Assembly (NCBI RefSeq): GCF_025567265.1
Contig: NZ_JAOQJW010000009.1
Coordinates: 62,001 to 126,000 of the forward strand
Source of the DNA: Dorea_A amylophila
Lineage (GTDB): Bacteria > Bacillota > Clostridia > Lachnospirales > Lachnospiraceae
Reading direction: 5' to 3'
Length of the DNA: 64,000 nt
The stretch's first letter is position 1. Every line of letters starts with the position of its first letter. A program made the translations under genes and the position numbers. The notes below the pieces were generated by a model. It ran no database searches and was not told the DNA's origin. It saw only the letters and a program-made list of their open reading frames with translations. Positions 42,810 through 50,575 of the stretch are shown here, one piece after another.

Positions 42810-43763
42810 TTACACACCCGCCTTCCGTTTCCGCATCAAAAGGATAATTTCCCGCATTTTTTTCATTCTCTCCGGTGAAGGACTGTTCTCCATCACCTGA
42901 AGAATTTCTGCATCTGCCAGCCCACTTTCTACACACTGGCGAATTTCTTCCAACTGTTCTGCGGACAAGTTATATTCCAGAATTTTCTCCACAACACTTT
43001 TGGGTACTTTTTTTCCAAGCATGGCAATCCCAAGCAGCCGGCGCTTACTTTTTTGCAGCCCTTCCGCTGTTTGTATGCTTTTTTCTTCCAATACCACTTT
43101 TGTTTCCCTGGAAGCAGCTTCTGTTTTTTCCCTGTATTTTTCTGCTTCTTTTTTCAGCTCCTGAATTTCCTGCTCTTTCTTTGCCAGCTTTTCTTTTAAT
43201 TCCTGTATGTTTTTATCTTTATATTGCAGGTTCTCATACAGGTCTTTAATCTCCTGGTTTTTCTCTTCAACAACATGCTCCTTTACCAGAGAGGACAAGG
43301 CTGTAAAACGGTCATTGCTTTCCCGGAACTGCTGAATGGATTGTTCCATGATCCCCATAAGATTTTTCATATAAGAACGCATTTCTTCATCTTTCGGAAC
43401 TTCTTTTTTTGCCTTTGACTCTTCCAGTTGTATCCGCATGGTCCGCATACGGCTGGCCGGCAGTTCATTTCCGGCATAGGTTTTCACCTCTTCCAGATCC
43501 AGCCCGTTTTTTAAGCCCTCTACGATTTCCCGTACCTGGAACTGGTTATAATTTCCTTCGCATAAAAAGTCGATTTCCCCAATCCCTTCCATAAGCCCTA
43601 TGATGATTGCTTTCATCACCGGGGCTTCCTGGTTGCTCTTAACTACTTTCTGAATATCTGAAACAGGAAGACCAAAATCCAGCCCCATAGAAACTGCGTC
43701 CATCTGTTCTTCTTTTAAAACTTTCCGGCATTCTTCCAGATACCGTTGTCCTTCTACTGTCAT
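42810..43763 (-). CDS. Coiled-coil protein of the mobilisation cluster
   Basis: A 317-residue protein. Two similar helical modules, at the N-terminus (FGLPVSDIQKVVKSNQEAPV) and at the C-terminus (YNLSAEQLEEIRQCVESGLA), flank a long coiled coil at about 150-225 (KNIQELKEKLAKKEQEIQEL). It abuts the relaxase gene with no gap. Probably structural in the relaxosome; function unknown. Confidence 0.62.
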   Translation of the reverse strand: MTVEGQRYLEECRKVLKEEQMDAVSMGLDFGLPVSDIQKVVKSNQEAPVMKAIIIGLMEGIGEIDFLCEGNYNQFQVREIVEGLKNGLDLEEVKTYAGNELPASRMRTMRIQLEESKAKKEVPKDEEMRSYMKNLMGIMEQSIQQFRESNDRFTALSSLVKEHVVEEKNQEIKDLYENLQYKDKNIQELKEKLAKKEQEIQELKKEAEKYREKTEAASRETKVVLEEKSIQTAEGLQKSKRRLLGIAMLGKKVPKSVVEKILEYNLSAEQLEEIRQCVESGLADAEILQVMENSPSPERMKKMREIILLMRKRKAGV

Positions 43764-45179
43764 TTACCCTCCTTTTCCTCTGCCCCTCGCAGACGGTTTC
43801 CTATTCTTTTCCTTCTGCTGTGCTTCCAACTTTTCTTTTTCTTCTGCTTTTTCACGCAGACGCTCTGCAATCCTTTTTTCTTTTAAGATTTTTTTCCGTT
43901 CGATCCGCAAACGCTCCTCTTTCTCAAAGAAATAAGCGTCTGTCTGTTCTGCATCAGACAAGGAATATCCCATTTCTTTTAACTGCCCAAGAAGGTTTTG
44001 GTATGTCTGGTGGTCTTGAAAAAATTCCTGATACCCTTCCTGATAAAGTTCTGCTTCCATCTGTTTTTCCTGCAGCTTATTGAGAAGCAGAAGCATTTCC
44101 TCATAAGGAACCATTTCTTTTCGTAGCTGCTTTCTTGCCCTGCTGTTTTCCCAAAGCTGTTCCTTTGTTGCATCAGAAATGGCTTTCAACTGCGCCTTAT
44201 CCTGTATGCGATAAGCTGCCAGAAAATCAAATTCCTCCTGCAATTTTTTCAATTCATGGATTGCTGCCCTGTATTTCCAGGTTTTAGAGTTTGCCATTGG
44301 TTTCCCCTGCCGATACCTGCGAAGAAAACATTCCTTCTGGTATCTGGTCAAATGCCGCTCCCGGTATGGGATAAACACATACGTCCATTCTACCGGTATC
44401 TCCTCTCCGGTCATTTCCGGGATTGGAAGGCGTCCAAAACGCTGCCGAAGCTTTTCCTCTGTATATTCTTCCCCTAGCTGGTCAAGCCGCCTTGCCCTTC
44501 CTGCTCCGGGTTCCCGAACAGAAAGGCGCTTTCTTCCCCGCAACTCATATCCCATGCTGGAAAGATTTTCAAGAAATTCCTCATAAGAACCTGCGTCCTG
44601 TAATGCCTGGTCCACATCTCTTCTGATCCGCCTGTCCCGTTCAGAAAGAGATTTTTCTTCCTGTCCTTTTTGTTTGCGTTTTTCCTTGGCTTCTTCCAGA
44701 TCCAGCACAGATAAACCATGCTCCCTGCATATCCGGTTGGTCAGAGGCTGGATAATGTTTTCCCAATCCCCATTTCTATAATCGTATTTATATCCCGTAG
44801 TACAGCGTACTGAATTAAAAATAATGTGCCCATGAATATGGTCCGTATCATTATGGACTGCATAAACCGCTTCAAAATCCTTCCCAAGAAATTCTGTCAC
44901 AAACTCTCCTACCATTTGGAAGGCTTCTTCTTCCGAAACCTCATCTTCCTCAAATGAAAGAATGAAATGGTAGCCCTGCCTTTTATCCAGCTTTCCAAAA
45001 TGACGTTTGGTATCTACCATCTGGGATAATGCCTGTTCAGGAATACAGTTATGTCCACAGACATAGCGGCCATGTTCTGTTTTCTCCGGGTTCATAATAT
45101 AGCGAAGACCATTTGCCAGATGTTTTGCCGGATAACCCGTTTTTGCCTGTTTCATGTGCAGGCACTTTGTAATTGCCAT
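43764..45179 (-). CDS. Relaxase (MobA/VirD2-like)
   Basis: A 471-residue relaxase that nicks oriT and leads the strand into the recipient. The three-His metal motif is HNDTDHIHGHIIFNSV (about residue 103-118). A catalytic Tyr is likely near the N-terminus (TGYPAKHLANGLRYIMNPEK), as in MOBP relaxases. The C-terminal half is a long charged coiled coil. It lies 3 nt after mobC, next to the palindrome-rich oriT candidate. Confidence 0.92.
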   Translation of the reverse strand: MAITKCLHMKQAKTGYPAKHLANGLRYIMNPEKTEHGRYVCGHNCIPEQALSQMVDTKRHFGKLDKRQGYHFILSFEEDEVSEEEAFQMVGEFVTEFLGKDFEAVYAVHNDTDHIHGHIIFNSVRCTTGYKYDYRNGDWENIIQPLTNRICREHGLSVLDLEEAKEKRKQKGQEEKSLSERDRRIRRDVDQALQDAGSYEEFLENLSSMGYELRGRKRLSVREPGAGRARRLDQLGEEYTEEKLRQRFGRLPIPEMTGEEIPVEWTYVFIPYRERHLTRYQKECFLRRYRQGKPMANSKTWKYRAAIHELKKLQEEFDFLAAYRIQDKAQLKAISDATKEQLWENSRARKQLRKEMVPYEEMLLLLNKLQEKQMEAELYQEGYQEFFQDHQTYQNLLGQLKEMGYSLSDAEQTDAYFFEKEERLRIERKKILKEKRIAERLREKAEEKEKLEAQQKEKNRKPSARGRGKGG

Positions 45180-45182
45180 AAC

Positions 45183-45506
45183 CTACAGCCTTTCCTGCAC
45201 CTGGCTTACCAGTGTTTTTATCTGCTTCAAAAACACATACAGACGGTGTTTATCTTCCCTGGAATAAAGGGCGCTGTTATTGTTATGGGTAATCTGGTTG
45301 ATGTTTACACCAATCCGGTTGATTTCCTGGTTCATGCGTTCCAGTTCCTGACGGATTTCCGGGTAATCCCTGGGACGGTTGGTAATCAGCATACGAAGGT
45401 ACTGGGAATCGGAAAGCCCCATCTTTTCTGCCTGTTTTTGTAACTCTTCCAACTCCCATGAGTACAGCCGGATTTCTTTTCTGCATTTCATTGTTTCTTT
45501 TTTCAT
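45183..45506 (-). CDS. mobC: MobC-like relaxosome protein
   Basis: A 107-residue protein with an N-terminal ribbon-helix-helix (KEIRLYSWELEELQKQAEKM, SDSQYLRMLITNRP) and the MobC signature NRIGVNINQITHNNNS. It binds oriT and helps the relaxase. GAAAGGGGGAGC precedes the start. It lies between the oriT candidate and the relaxase. Confidence 0.88.
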   Translation of the reverse strand: MKKETMKCRKEIRLYSWELEELQKQAEKMGLSDSQYLRMLITNRPRDYPEIRQELERMNQEINRIGVNINQITHNNNSALYSREDKHRLYVFLKQIKTLVSQVQERL

Positions 45507-45540
45507 GCTCCCCCTTTCCTTATCTTTATCACATATTTCA

Positions 45541-45830
45541 TCTACCGATTTCTACTCCAACGCTATCTGCAGTCAACTCCTAAGACCTGCTATCGGTCAC
45601 CGTATAACTTCCCGGCGTCCGGACTGGCTATGCCAGTCCTCTGCAAGATACGGATTTTACCGTACAAAATCCCATCTTGTTAGGGGGCACCCCCTAATAC
45701 CCCGGATAACATAGATAGCAAAACGCAGATACTGATAGCAGACCTGCGTTCCATATAGGGAAAAACCGATAGCAGTTCCAAACATCTGCTATCGGTTTTT
45801 CCACTTCCTACTTCTATTTCTGCTAACAAA
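45541..45830. other. Candidate oriT: dense inverted repeats
   Basis: Four palindromes are packed upstream of mobC: GGACTGGC/GCCAGTCC (45621-45639), TACGG/CCGTA (45649-45664), TTAGGGGG/CCCCCTAA (45680-45697) and the 15-bp AAAAACCGATAGCAG/CTGCTATCGGTTTTT (45761-45800). CTGCTATCGGT also occurs at 45588-45598, so that word appears three times, like MobC or regulator binding sites. The GC-rich palindromes beside mobC and relaxase genes fit an origin of transfer. The nick site cannot be fixed by eye. A 94-codon frame across this region is probably spurious. Confidence 0.6.
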
Positions 45831-46017
45831 ACCCCAGTTCTGTTAGCAAATCTGCCAGCCTCCTGTGTCTGATGTGGCAGCAGTTCTTCCATTCTGCTAT
45901 CAACGCTTTTGCACAGACTCCCTGCTGGCTGCTTCTTCTTCCGCAATTTCTCTCTTTCCAACAAGTATGGGAAGACTCTCTATGGACCATTTGCCGCTTT
46001 GGGTTTCTCTTATGAAA

Positions 46018-47541
46018 TTATTGGTTTACCTGTTCTTCCAAACGCTCCAATGCCTTTTCAAAAGCTCCAATCCCACTGAAAAAGGAAGAAAGCCGAATAT
46101 CCTCAAACAGATATGGCATGGCTTTGTATAGTTCCAGAAAAATATAGTACAGCACATCAACAACAATGGAATTTCCTGCCTGTTTGTAAAGCTGGCTGTT
46201 GCTTATGCCTGCTTCTTTTGCTTTCCAAAAATCCGCATCGGAAAAGCCCATAAGCCGGAAGCATTCTAAAGGTGTCAGCCTCCGGATACGGATCAAAGAC
46301 TCTAAACGGTGTATCCCATTTGATGTCGTAAGCGTAGGGCAGAGTTCCCCATGCTCCTGTACCCTTCCCCGTTTTTCCACAGACGGATAACTAAGATTTA
46401 CAACACCATTTTCCAAACATTCCTCATAACCTTTCTGTGTCTTTTGACGTACCAGAATGATATTATCTTTTTGTACAGAAGTAAGGGTATGGCAGACTTC
46501 TTTTTCTCCCAGTTCCAAAGTCTGCACAATCCGGCCTTCCGGGTCATACCTGCCCCGGATTGCTCCTGGACATTTTTCTACAATCTTTGGCTGGTCATGC
46601 CCTGCTAAAACCGCACCGCTGCTTCCTAAAGGGGAATAAATAACCCCGCTTGAACCATAGCCGGTATGAATATCTCCCACTTGAAGAATTTTGGGCTGAT
46701 GTCCGCCACCACCACAGGCAGTTACCGTAGGGCAGCACCCGTCTGGCAGATAAACCCGTCCAGTCTGTTCAAACACCCCTTTGATATTTCCGGCCCGTTT
46801 TACCCGGTTTTCCCGAAAAGCCTTCAGGCTTTTTTCGTCCGGCTCAAACAAAAGCGCTTTTCTCTCTTCCATATCTTCAATCAAGCGGCGTACTTTTTCC
46901 TGGGATAAGTAGTATCTTTCCTCTACCGTATCCTCCAGAATATCCATAAGGCACTGGAAGGACTCCAGCGGTTCTGGAAACTGGAATGTTCCATTATCCA
47001 TTTCCTTCTGTATCAAAATCAGATATACCCGTTCCCTGTTCTGGGGTATTCCGTAATGCTTTGCATTAAGAACACTCCAATAGGTGTGGTATCCGTATTC
47101 ATGCAGTTCTTCTTCAAACAACCGGAATGTGGTATCCCGGAATTTTTTTCCTACAATATTTTTTACATTTTCATAAATTCCCCATATTGGTTTGACACCC
47201 CGTATCATACGGAGCCACTCCACCAGAAGGGAAGAACGTGTTTTATCAATATCATGGGAACCACACATGCCGCAGGCGTCCCTTTTGGAATAATGTACCT
47301 GCAGAGGGTTATACTCATACCCGCAGCTTCGGCATTTCCAAACTGCGCCTGCCTGCTTGCCTGCCAGGGAAAAATCCTGACAGGGGCTTCCGCCACAAAT
47401 CATGTTAAACGGTTCAATCTCCCTTTCGTCCACTTTTGTAATATCTCCCAGATTCAATGTTTCACTTGTACCATGAATCGCACAATAACTCTTTGCTGCA
47501 TATTTATCAAACTCACAAAAATTCACCAAACTATATTTCAT
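46018..47541 (-). CDS. Circularly permuted DNA cytosine-5 methyltransferase
   Basis: A 507-residue C5 methylase with its order rearranged. It begins in the sequence that normally follows motif I (MKYSLVNFCEFDKYAAKSYC), then motif IV with the catalytic Cys54 (GGSPCQDFSLAG), motif VI YENVKN (Glu124), motif VIII, the target-recognition region and motif X (KQAGNSIVVDVLYYIF). SAM-binding motif I, FSGIGAFEKAL, is at the very end (488-498). All parts needed for activity are present. A zinc ribbon (C70, C73, C90, C93) is inserted between motifs IV and VI. Probably protects the element from host restriction. The start has only a weak ribosome binding site. Confidence 0.85.
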   Translation of the reverse strand: MKYSLVNFCEFDKYAAKSYCAIHGTSETLNLGDITKVDEREIEPFNMICGGSPCQDFSLAGKQAGAVWKCRSCGYEYNPLQVHYSKRDACGMCGSHDIDKTRSSLLVEWLRMIRGVKPIWGIYENVKNIVGKKFRDTTFRLFEEELHEYGYHTYWSVLNAKHYGIPQNRERVYLILIQKEMDNGTFQFPEPLESFQCLMDILEDTVEERYYLSQEKVRRLIEDMEERKALLFEPDEKSLKAFRENRVKRAGNIKGVFEQTGRVYLPDGCCPTVTACGGGGHQPKILQVGDIHTGYGSSGVIYSPLGSSGAVLAGHDQPKIVEKCPGAIRGRYDPEGRIVQTLELGEKEVCHTLTSVQKDNIILVRQKTQKGYEECLENGVVNLSYPSVEKRGRVQEHGELCPTLTTSNGIHRLESLIRIRRLTPLECFRLMGFSDADFWKAKEAGISNSQLYKQAGNSIVVDVLYYIFLELYKAMPYLFEDIRLSSFFSGIGAFEKALERLEEQVNQ

Positions 47542-47790
47542 TCCTCATATTTCATGAGGTGTAGCTACACATTTTACCTAGGATTACTCACTTATTTCCT
47601 CCTGTCTCCTAAATTTTTTATAGTCTTCATGAGAAATCCACAGCTACAAACGAAATATCCATCTGGCATTACCTTACAATCATAGAATCACCCCTTCCCG
47701 TATCCAGAGTTTATCCTTCTGTCAAAAATTCTGTTGGTCTGCACCACCTCCTTTCCTAACACCCCCACTTTCGGATTGGTTATTTCTTTC
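47542..47790 (-). other. Gap upstream of the C5 methylase
   Basis: AGGAGG near 47610 is followed by GTG and only four codons before a stop, and by the palindrome TGTAGCTACA at about 47566-47575. A 25-codon frame with a C-x-C pattern (MPDGYFVCSCGFLMKTIKNL) ends at the same AGGAGG. I do not regard either as a proven gene. The palindrome could be an operator for the methylase. Confidence 0.35.
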
Positions 47791-48015
47791 TCACCGCTCT
47801 TCTTTCCTGATGTTTGCCAGCACCCTGGACACATACGCCTGCTTGGGTATCCCCATGCGGTATCCCTGCCGCTCATAGCTCTCTTCGATAAACGCAACCC
47901 GTACACGTCCATGCAGTTTCCTCTTTCCTATCCACTGCACTACTTTTTCCATCTCCGCTTCGCATTCGTCGATCTCCCATTTTTTGAAACATTCCTCATC
48001 ATAGCTATTTTCCAA
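47791..48015 (-). CDS. Small element protein of unknown function
   Basis: A 74-residue protein (CFKKWEIDECEAEMEKVVQW, GRVRVAFIEESYERQGYRMG, IPKQAYVSRVLANIRKEE). It looks like a compact alpha/beta DNA-binding or regulatory protein, but I do not recognise the family. It starts 12 nt after the primase-like gene, with AGGAGGGTATTC before the ATG. Confidence 0.6.
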   Translation of the reverse strand: MENSYDEECFKKWEIDECEAEMEKVVQWIGKRKLHGRVRVAFIEESYERQGYRMGIPKQAYVSRVLANIRKEER

Positions 48016-48027
48016 AAGAATACCCTC

Positions 48028-49089
48028 CTATCTTGCCTGTGCTATCTGGTATGGTACTATGTTCCTGTGTCCTACCATTTTTTCTATCTTTTGTATGTTT
48101 GTCCCTTTTGTTTCAGTAAGAAGCGGCCTTTCCTTTTCTACCAGGCTGGAAAGCTCTTGGTTTTCCTTTTTATACTGCAAAAAAGCATTATAGTCTTTTC
48201 CCATAGGTGGAAGACGTACAAAAACCTCATACTCCATAAGGGTATATTTTCTTGCCAATTTTTTTGCCGCTTGTCTTCCCGGCAGGTCATTATCCAAACA
48301 GAACTGTATCTTCCTGATATGAGGATAATCTTTTAAGAACTTTTCCAAAGGACCATCGGAAAGCATTCCAAGTACCAGGATATTGTTCTGATAGTCTTCC
48401 CGCAGTTCCATATCGGACATGGCATCAATGGCCGCCTCATATACATAGAGCGTATCACTGTTTTGGTCTACCAGATTAACCCCATAAGTTTTGTCATTCC
48501 CCGTAACATCTCCTTTAAAGGGTTTTCCATATTTATCCAGGGTTCCCCTCTGGCTGGCAAAACGTGGGATACCTTCCGTATCTTTTCCCACAAAAACCAG
48601 GTTATGGTACGTTCCGCTCTCATACAAAATCCCCTTTTTTACCCAAAAATCAATCATCTGCTTTGACAGCTTCCGCTGTTTTATCAGATAGCCATATAAC
48701 CGGCGGCTGGTTTCTGATTTTGAAGGAAGTACAAAAGGTTCTTTCGGTATGTCTTTTCTCTGTTTTGTTTCTTCTATTTTTTCAGTCTGTCTTTCCGGTT
48801 GAAATTTTTGCATGGTTTCAGTACGGATATATCCGGCAAACTCCAGCAGATATTTGACTGCCTCCACAAAATCCATGTTTCTGAAATATTCCAGAAAGTC
48901 AATGGTGCTGCCACCTACCCCTTGGCTAAACCGGCACCAGGAAGACCGGTTGAAGATCATCACAGAGTCCATACCCACTGCCTGATAGAACCTGCCTTTC
49001 CTTTTCAATGGAATCCCTATCTGCTCCGCCAAATCCACTAAATCCACTGCCTTTGCAATCTGAATTTCTTCAGCCGTAAATTTTCCCAT
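48028..49089 (-). CDS. Primase-like protein (DUF3991/Toprim)
   Basis: A 353-residue protein. The N-terminal 90 residues are CHC2-like (VDLVDLAEQIGIPLKRKGRF, FSQGVGGSTIDFLEYFRNMD) but lack a full zinc Cys set. The Toprim domain follows (about 210-310) with YVYEAAIDAMS and FCLDNDLPGRQAAKKLA. It should prime replacement-strand synthesis during transfer. ATG 49089 lies inside the end of the upstream radical SAM gene (overlap 20 nt). Confidence 0.8.
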   Translation of the reverse strand: MGKFTAEEIQIAKAVDLVDLAEQIGIPLKRKGRFYQAVGMDSVMIFNRSSWCRFSQGVGGSTIDFLEYFRNMDFVEAVKYLLEFAGYIRTETMQKFQPERQTEKIEETKQRKDIPKEPFVLPSKSETSRRLYGYLIKQRKLSKQMIDFWVKKGILYESGTYHNLVFVGKDTEGIPRFASQRGTLDKYGKPFKGDVTGNDKTYGVNLVDQNSDTLYVYEAAIDAMSDMELREDYQNNILVLGMLSDGPLEKFLKDYPHIRKIQFCLDNDLPGRQAAKKLARKYTLMEYEVFVRLPPMGKDYNAFLQYKKENQELSSLVEKERPLLTETKGTNIQKIEKMVGHRNIVPYQIAQAR

Positions 49090-50194
49090 ACTGCACCTCT
49101 TCATATTTCATATCCAGATAATGTGCCATTTCCGGGTGCAGAGCTTCAAAAGCAGTCAGGTAGCGGAAACAGGAACTATACTCTCCCTGTCCGGTACAAA
49201 ATTCCCGTAGGCTCTTTTTCGAATACTGGGCCGGCTGGTTACACCAACGACTTAGGTTGATATACATTCCCTTATAAACCTCCGGTGCCTGTTCCCATGC
49301 TGCATAGCGCATCAGATAAGCCAGGCACTTATACCGCATCAAAATCTCAATCCGTATGAAAACGTCCCGAATATCCTTTGCCCAAAAATCTGCTTTCCAG
49401 GTCCCTTCCCAGTCATAACCGCACAGTACATACAGCTTAATTTTCTGGTAAGAAACTGGGATCACTTCCCGCAAAAGTTCCAATTTTCTTACAATAAGTT
49501 CCTGATCTTTGATATGGTCAAAGGCAAAAATCATACCATTATCCAATTTTCCAGATGCCAGAAGTTCCATCTGCCTTTTCTGCATAATCCTCAGATCCAG
49601 CCCCTGCCGGAATTGAAACCGCCTGCCTGTTTCCAGGACACTGGAAAAGATTTTTTCCCACCCTGCACAGGCAAAAAAGTTATCGTCCAAAAAGCATAAC
49701 TTCTTTCTGGACGGGTCATAAAATTCTTCCAATGGGCTTGCTGGTGCTGCACCGGTGCTGTTTTTGTTTACACAGAAACTGCACTTCCGAAAACACCCCC
49801 TGGTGAGGAAACCAATGGAATACTCCGTATAAAATTGGAACTCTTTCTTCTTTTTCTCTCCTTCGCTATGTTCTTTTACCATCTGGTCATACAAATGATA
49901 GTCCGGTGTATGGTGTTCAATCGCTTCTGGAAGTACCGGTGCTTTATCGTAAAAAAATCCAGTCCCTCCATAAACGGTTGTTTCCCTCGTCAAAATATGT
50001 TCCGGCACAAAGGTATCCGTAAACACTTTTGATACATAGAGCCGGTCATATTCCCCTGCCTGGCTGTAATCCAAAAGAAGCTCTGTTTCAAATCCCTGCT
50101 CCTTCCAATAAGCGGAAAGTTTCATACATGCCAAGTTAGGAAACCGGTGTCTTTTCCGGTATAAAAGATCTGCATCTATAATCCCTATCCTCAA
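49070..50194 (-). CDS. Radical SAM protein of the conjugative element
   Basis: A 374-residue protein. The N-terminal 130 residues form a Rossmann-like domain (RIGIIDADLLYRKRHRFPNL), as in B12-binding-type radical SAM proteins. The cluster motif is TRGCFRKCSFCVNK (CxxxCxxC, about residue 145-155), then FLDDNFFACAGWE and RQGLDLRIM. The start is TTG 50194, whose bases overlap the TGA of the upstream gene, with AAAGGAG 6 nt before it; the longer open frame is out of place. The substrate is unknown. Such genes recur beside primases in Tn1549-like elements. Confidence 0.78.
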   Translation of the reverse strand: MRIGIIDADLLYRKRHRFPNLACMKLSAYWKEQGFETELLLDYSQAGEYDRLYVSKVFTDTFVPEHILTRETTVYGGTGFFYDKAPVLPEAIEHHTPDYHLYDQMVKEHSEGEKKKKEFQFYTEYSIGFLTRGCFRKCSFCVNKNSTGAAPASPLEEFYDPSRKKLCFLDDNFFACAGWEKIFSSVLETGRRFQFRQGLDLRIMQKRQMELLASGKLDNGMIFAFDHIKDQELIVRKLELLREVIPVSYQKIKLYVLCGYDWEGTWKADFWAKDIRDVFIRIEILMRYKCLAYLMRYAAWEQAPEVYKGMYINLSRWCNQPAQYSKKSLREFCTGQGEYSSCFRYLTAFEALHPEMAHYLDMKYEEVQYGKIYG

Positions 50195-50499
50195 CGCCTG
50201 CTCCTTTCCATACGGATAGTTCCGGTTTTCTTCTCCCCTTTGACTGCCTCTTTTCTTTCTTCCTTTTCCTTGCATTCTGCCGGGCAATATGATTTTCCAT
50301 TTGCTTCCATGATTTCTGCAAATTCACAAATATGGAACACCCTTGCCCCTACCTGTGTGTGGTATTCATCAATATAGGTACAAACCCGTTCTTCCCTTTT
50401 TCCATCTGGATATACAATCTCTATGGAGTCCCCGTCTGCTATGCTGAACAGGGTATGATAATGGCTGTCAATAAACCGTATTCTTTTTTTCTCTTCCAT
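50191..50499 (-). CDS. Small element protein of unknown function
   Basis: A 102-residue protein with a beta-rich core (RFIDSHYHTLFSIADGDSIE, GKREERVCTYIDEYHTQVGA, FHICEFAEIMEANGKSYCPA) and a basic tail. I take MEEKKR at 50499 as the start. It lies between the adhesin and the radical SAM gene, with which it shares a TTGA stop-start. Family not recognised. Confidence 0.55.
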   Translation of the reverse strand: MEEKKRIRFIDSHYHTLFSIADGDSIEIVYPDGKREERVCTYIDEYHTQVGARVFHICEFAEIMEANGKSYCPAECKEKEERKEAVKGEKKTGTIRMERSRR

Positions 50500-50575
50500 G
50501 CTTCTCACCTCATATTGCCAAAGAAAGGACAGCCGCAGCCGCCCTTTCCCAAGTTTAAAAACTGATTTTTATTTT

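Noticed and set aside
45588..45800. Repeated CTGCTATCGGT words as a CRISPR array
   Set aside because: Only three copies in mixed orientation with unequal spacing; they fit oriT or regulator sites better.
45680..45964. 94-codon minus frame across the palindrome region
   Set aside because: It crosses the oriT-like palindromes, has no good ribosome binding site, and its product has no recognisable pattern.
47688..47912. 74-codon minus frame overlapping the small protein at 47791-48015
   Set aside because: It is in the wrong frame and lacks a ribosome binding site; the other frame has AGGAGG and a protein-like sequence.
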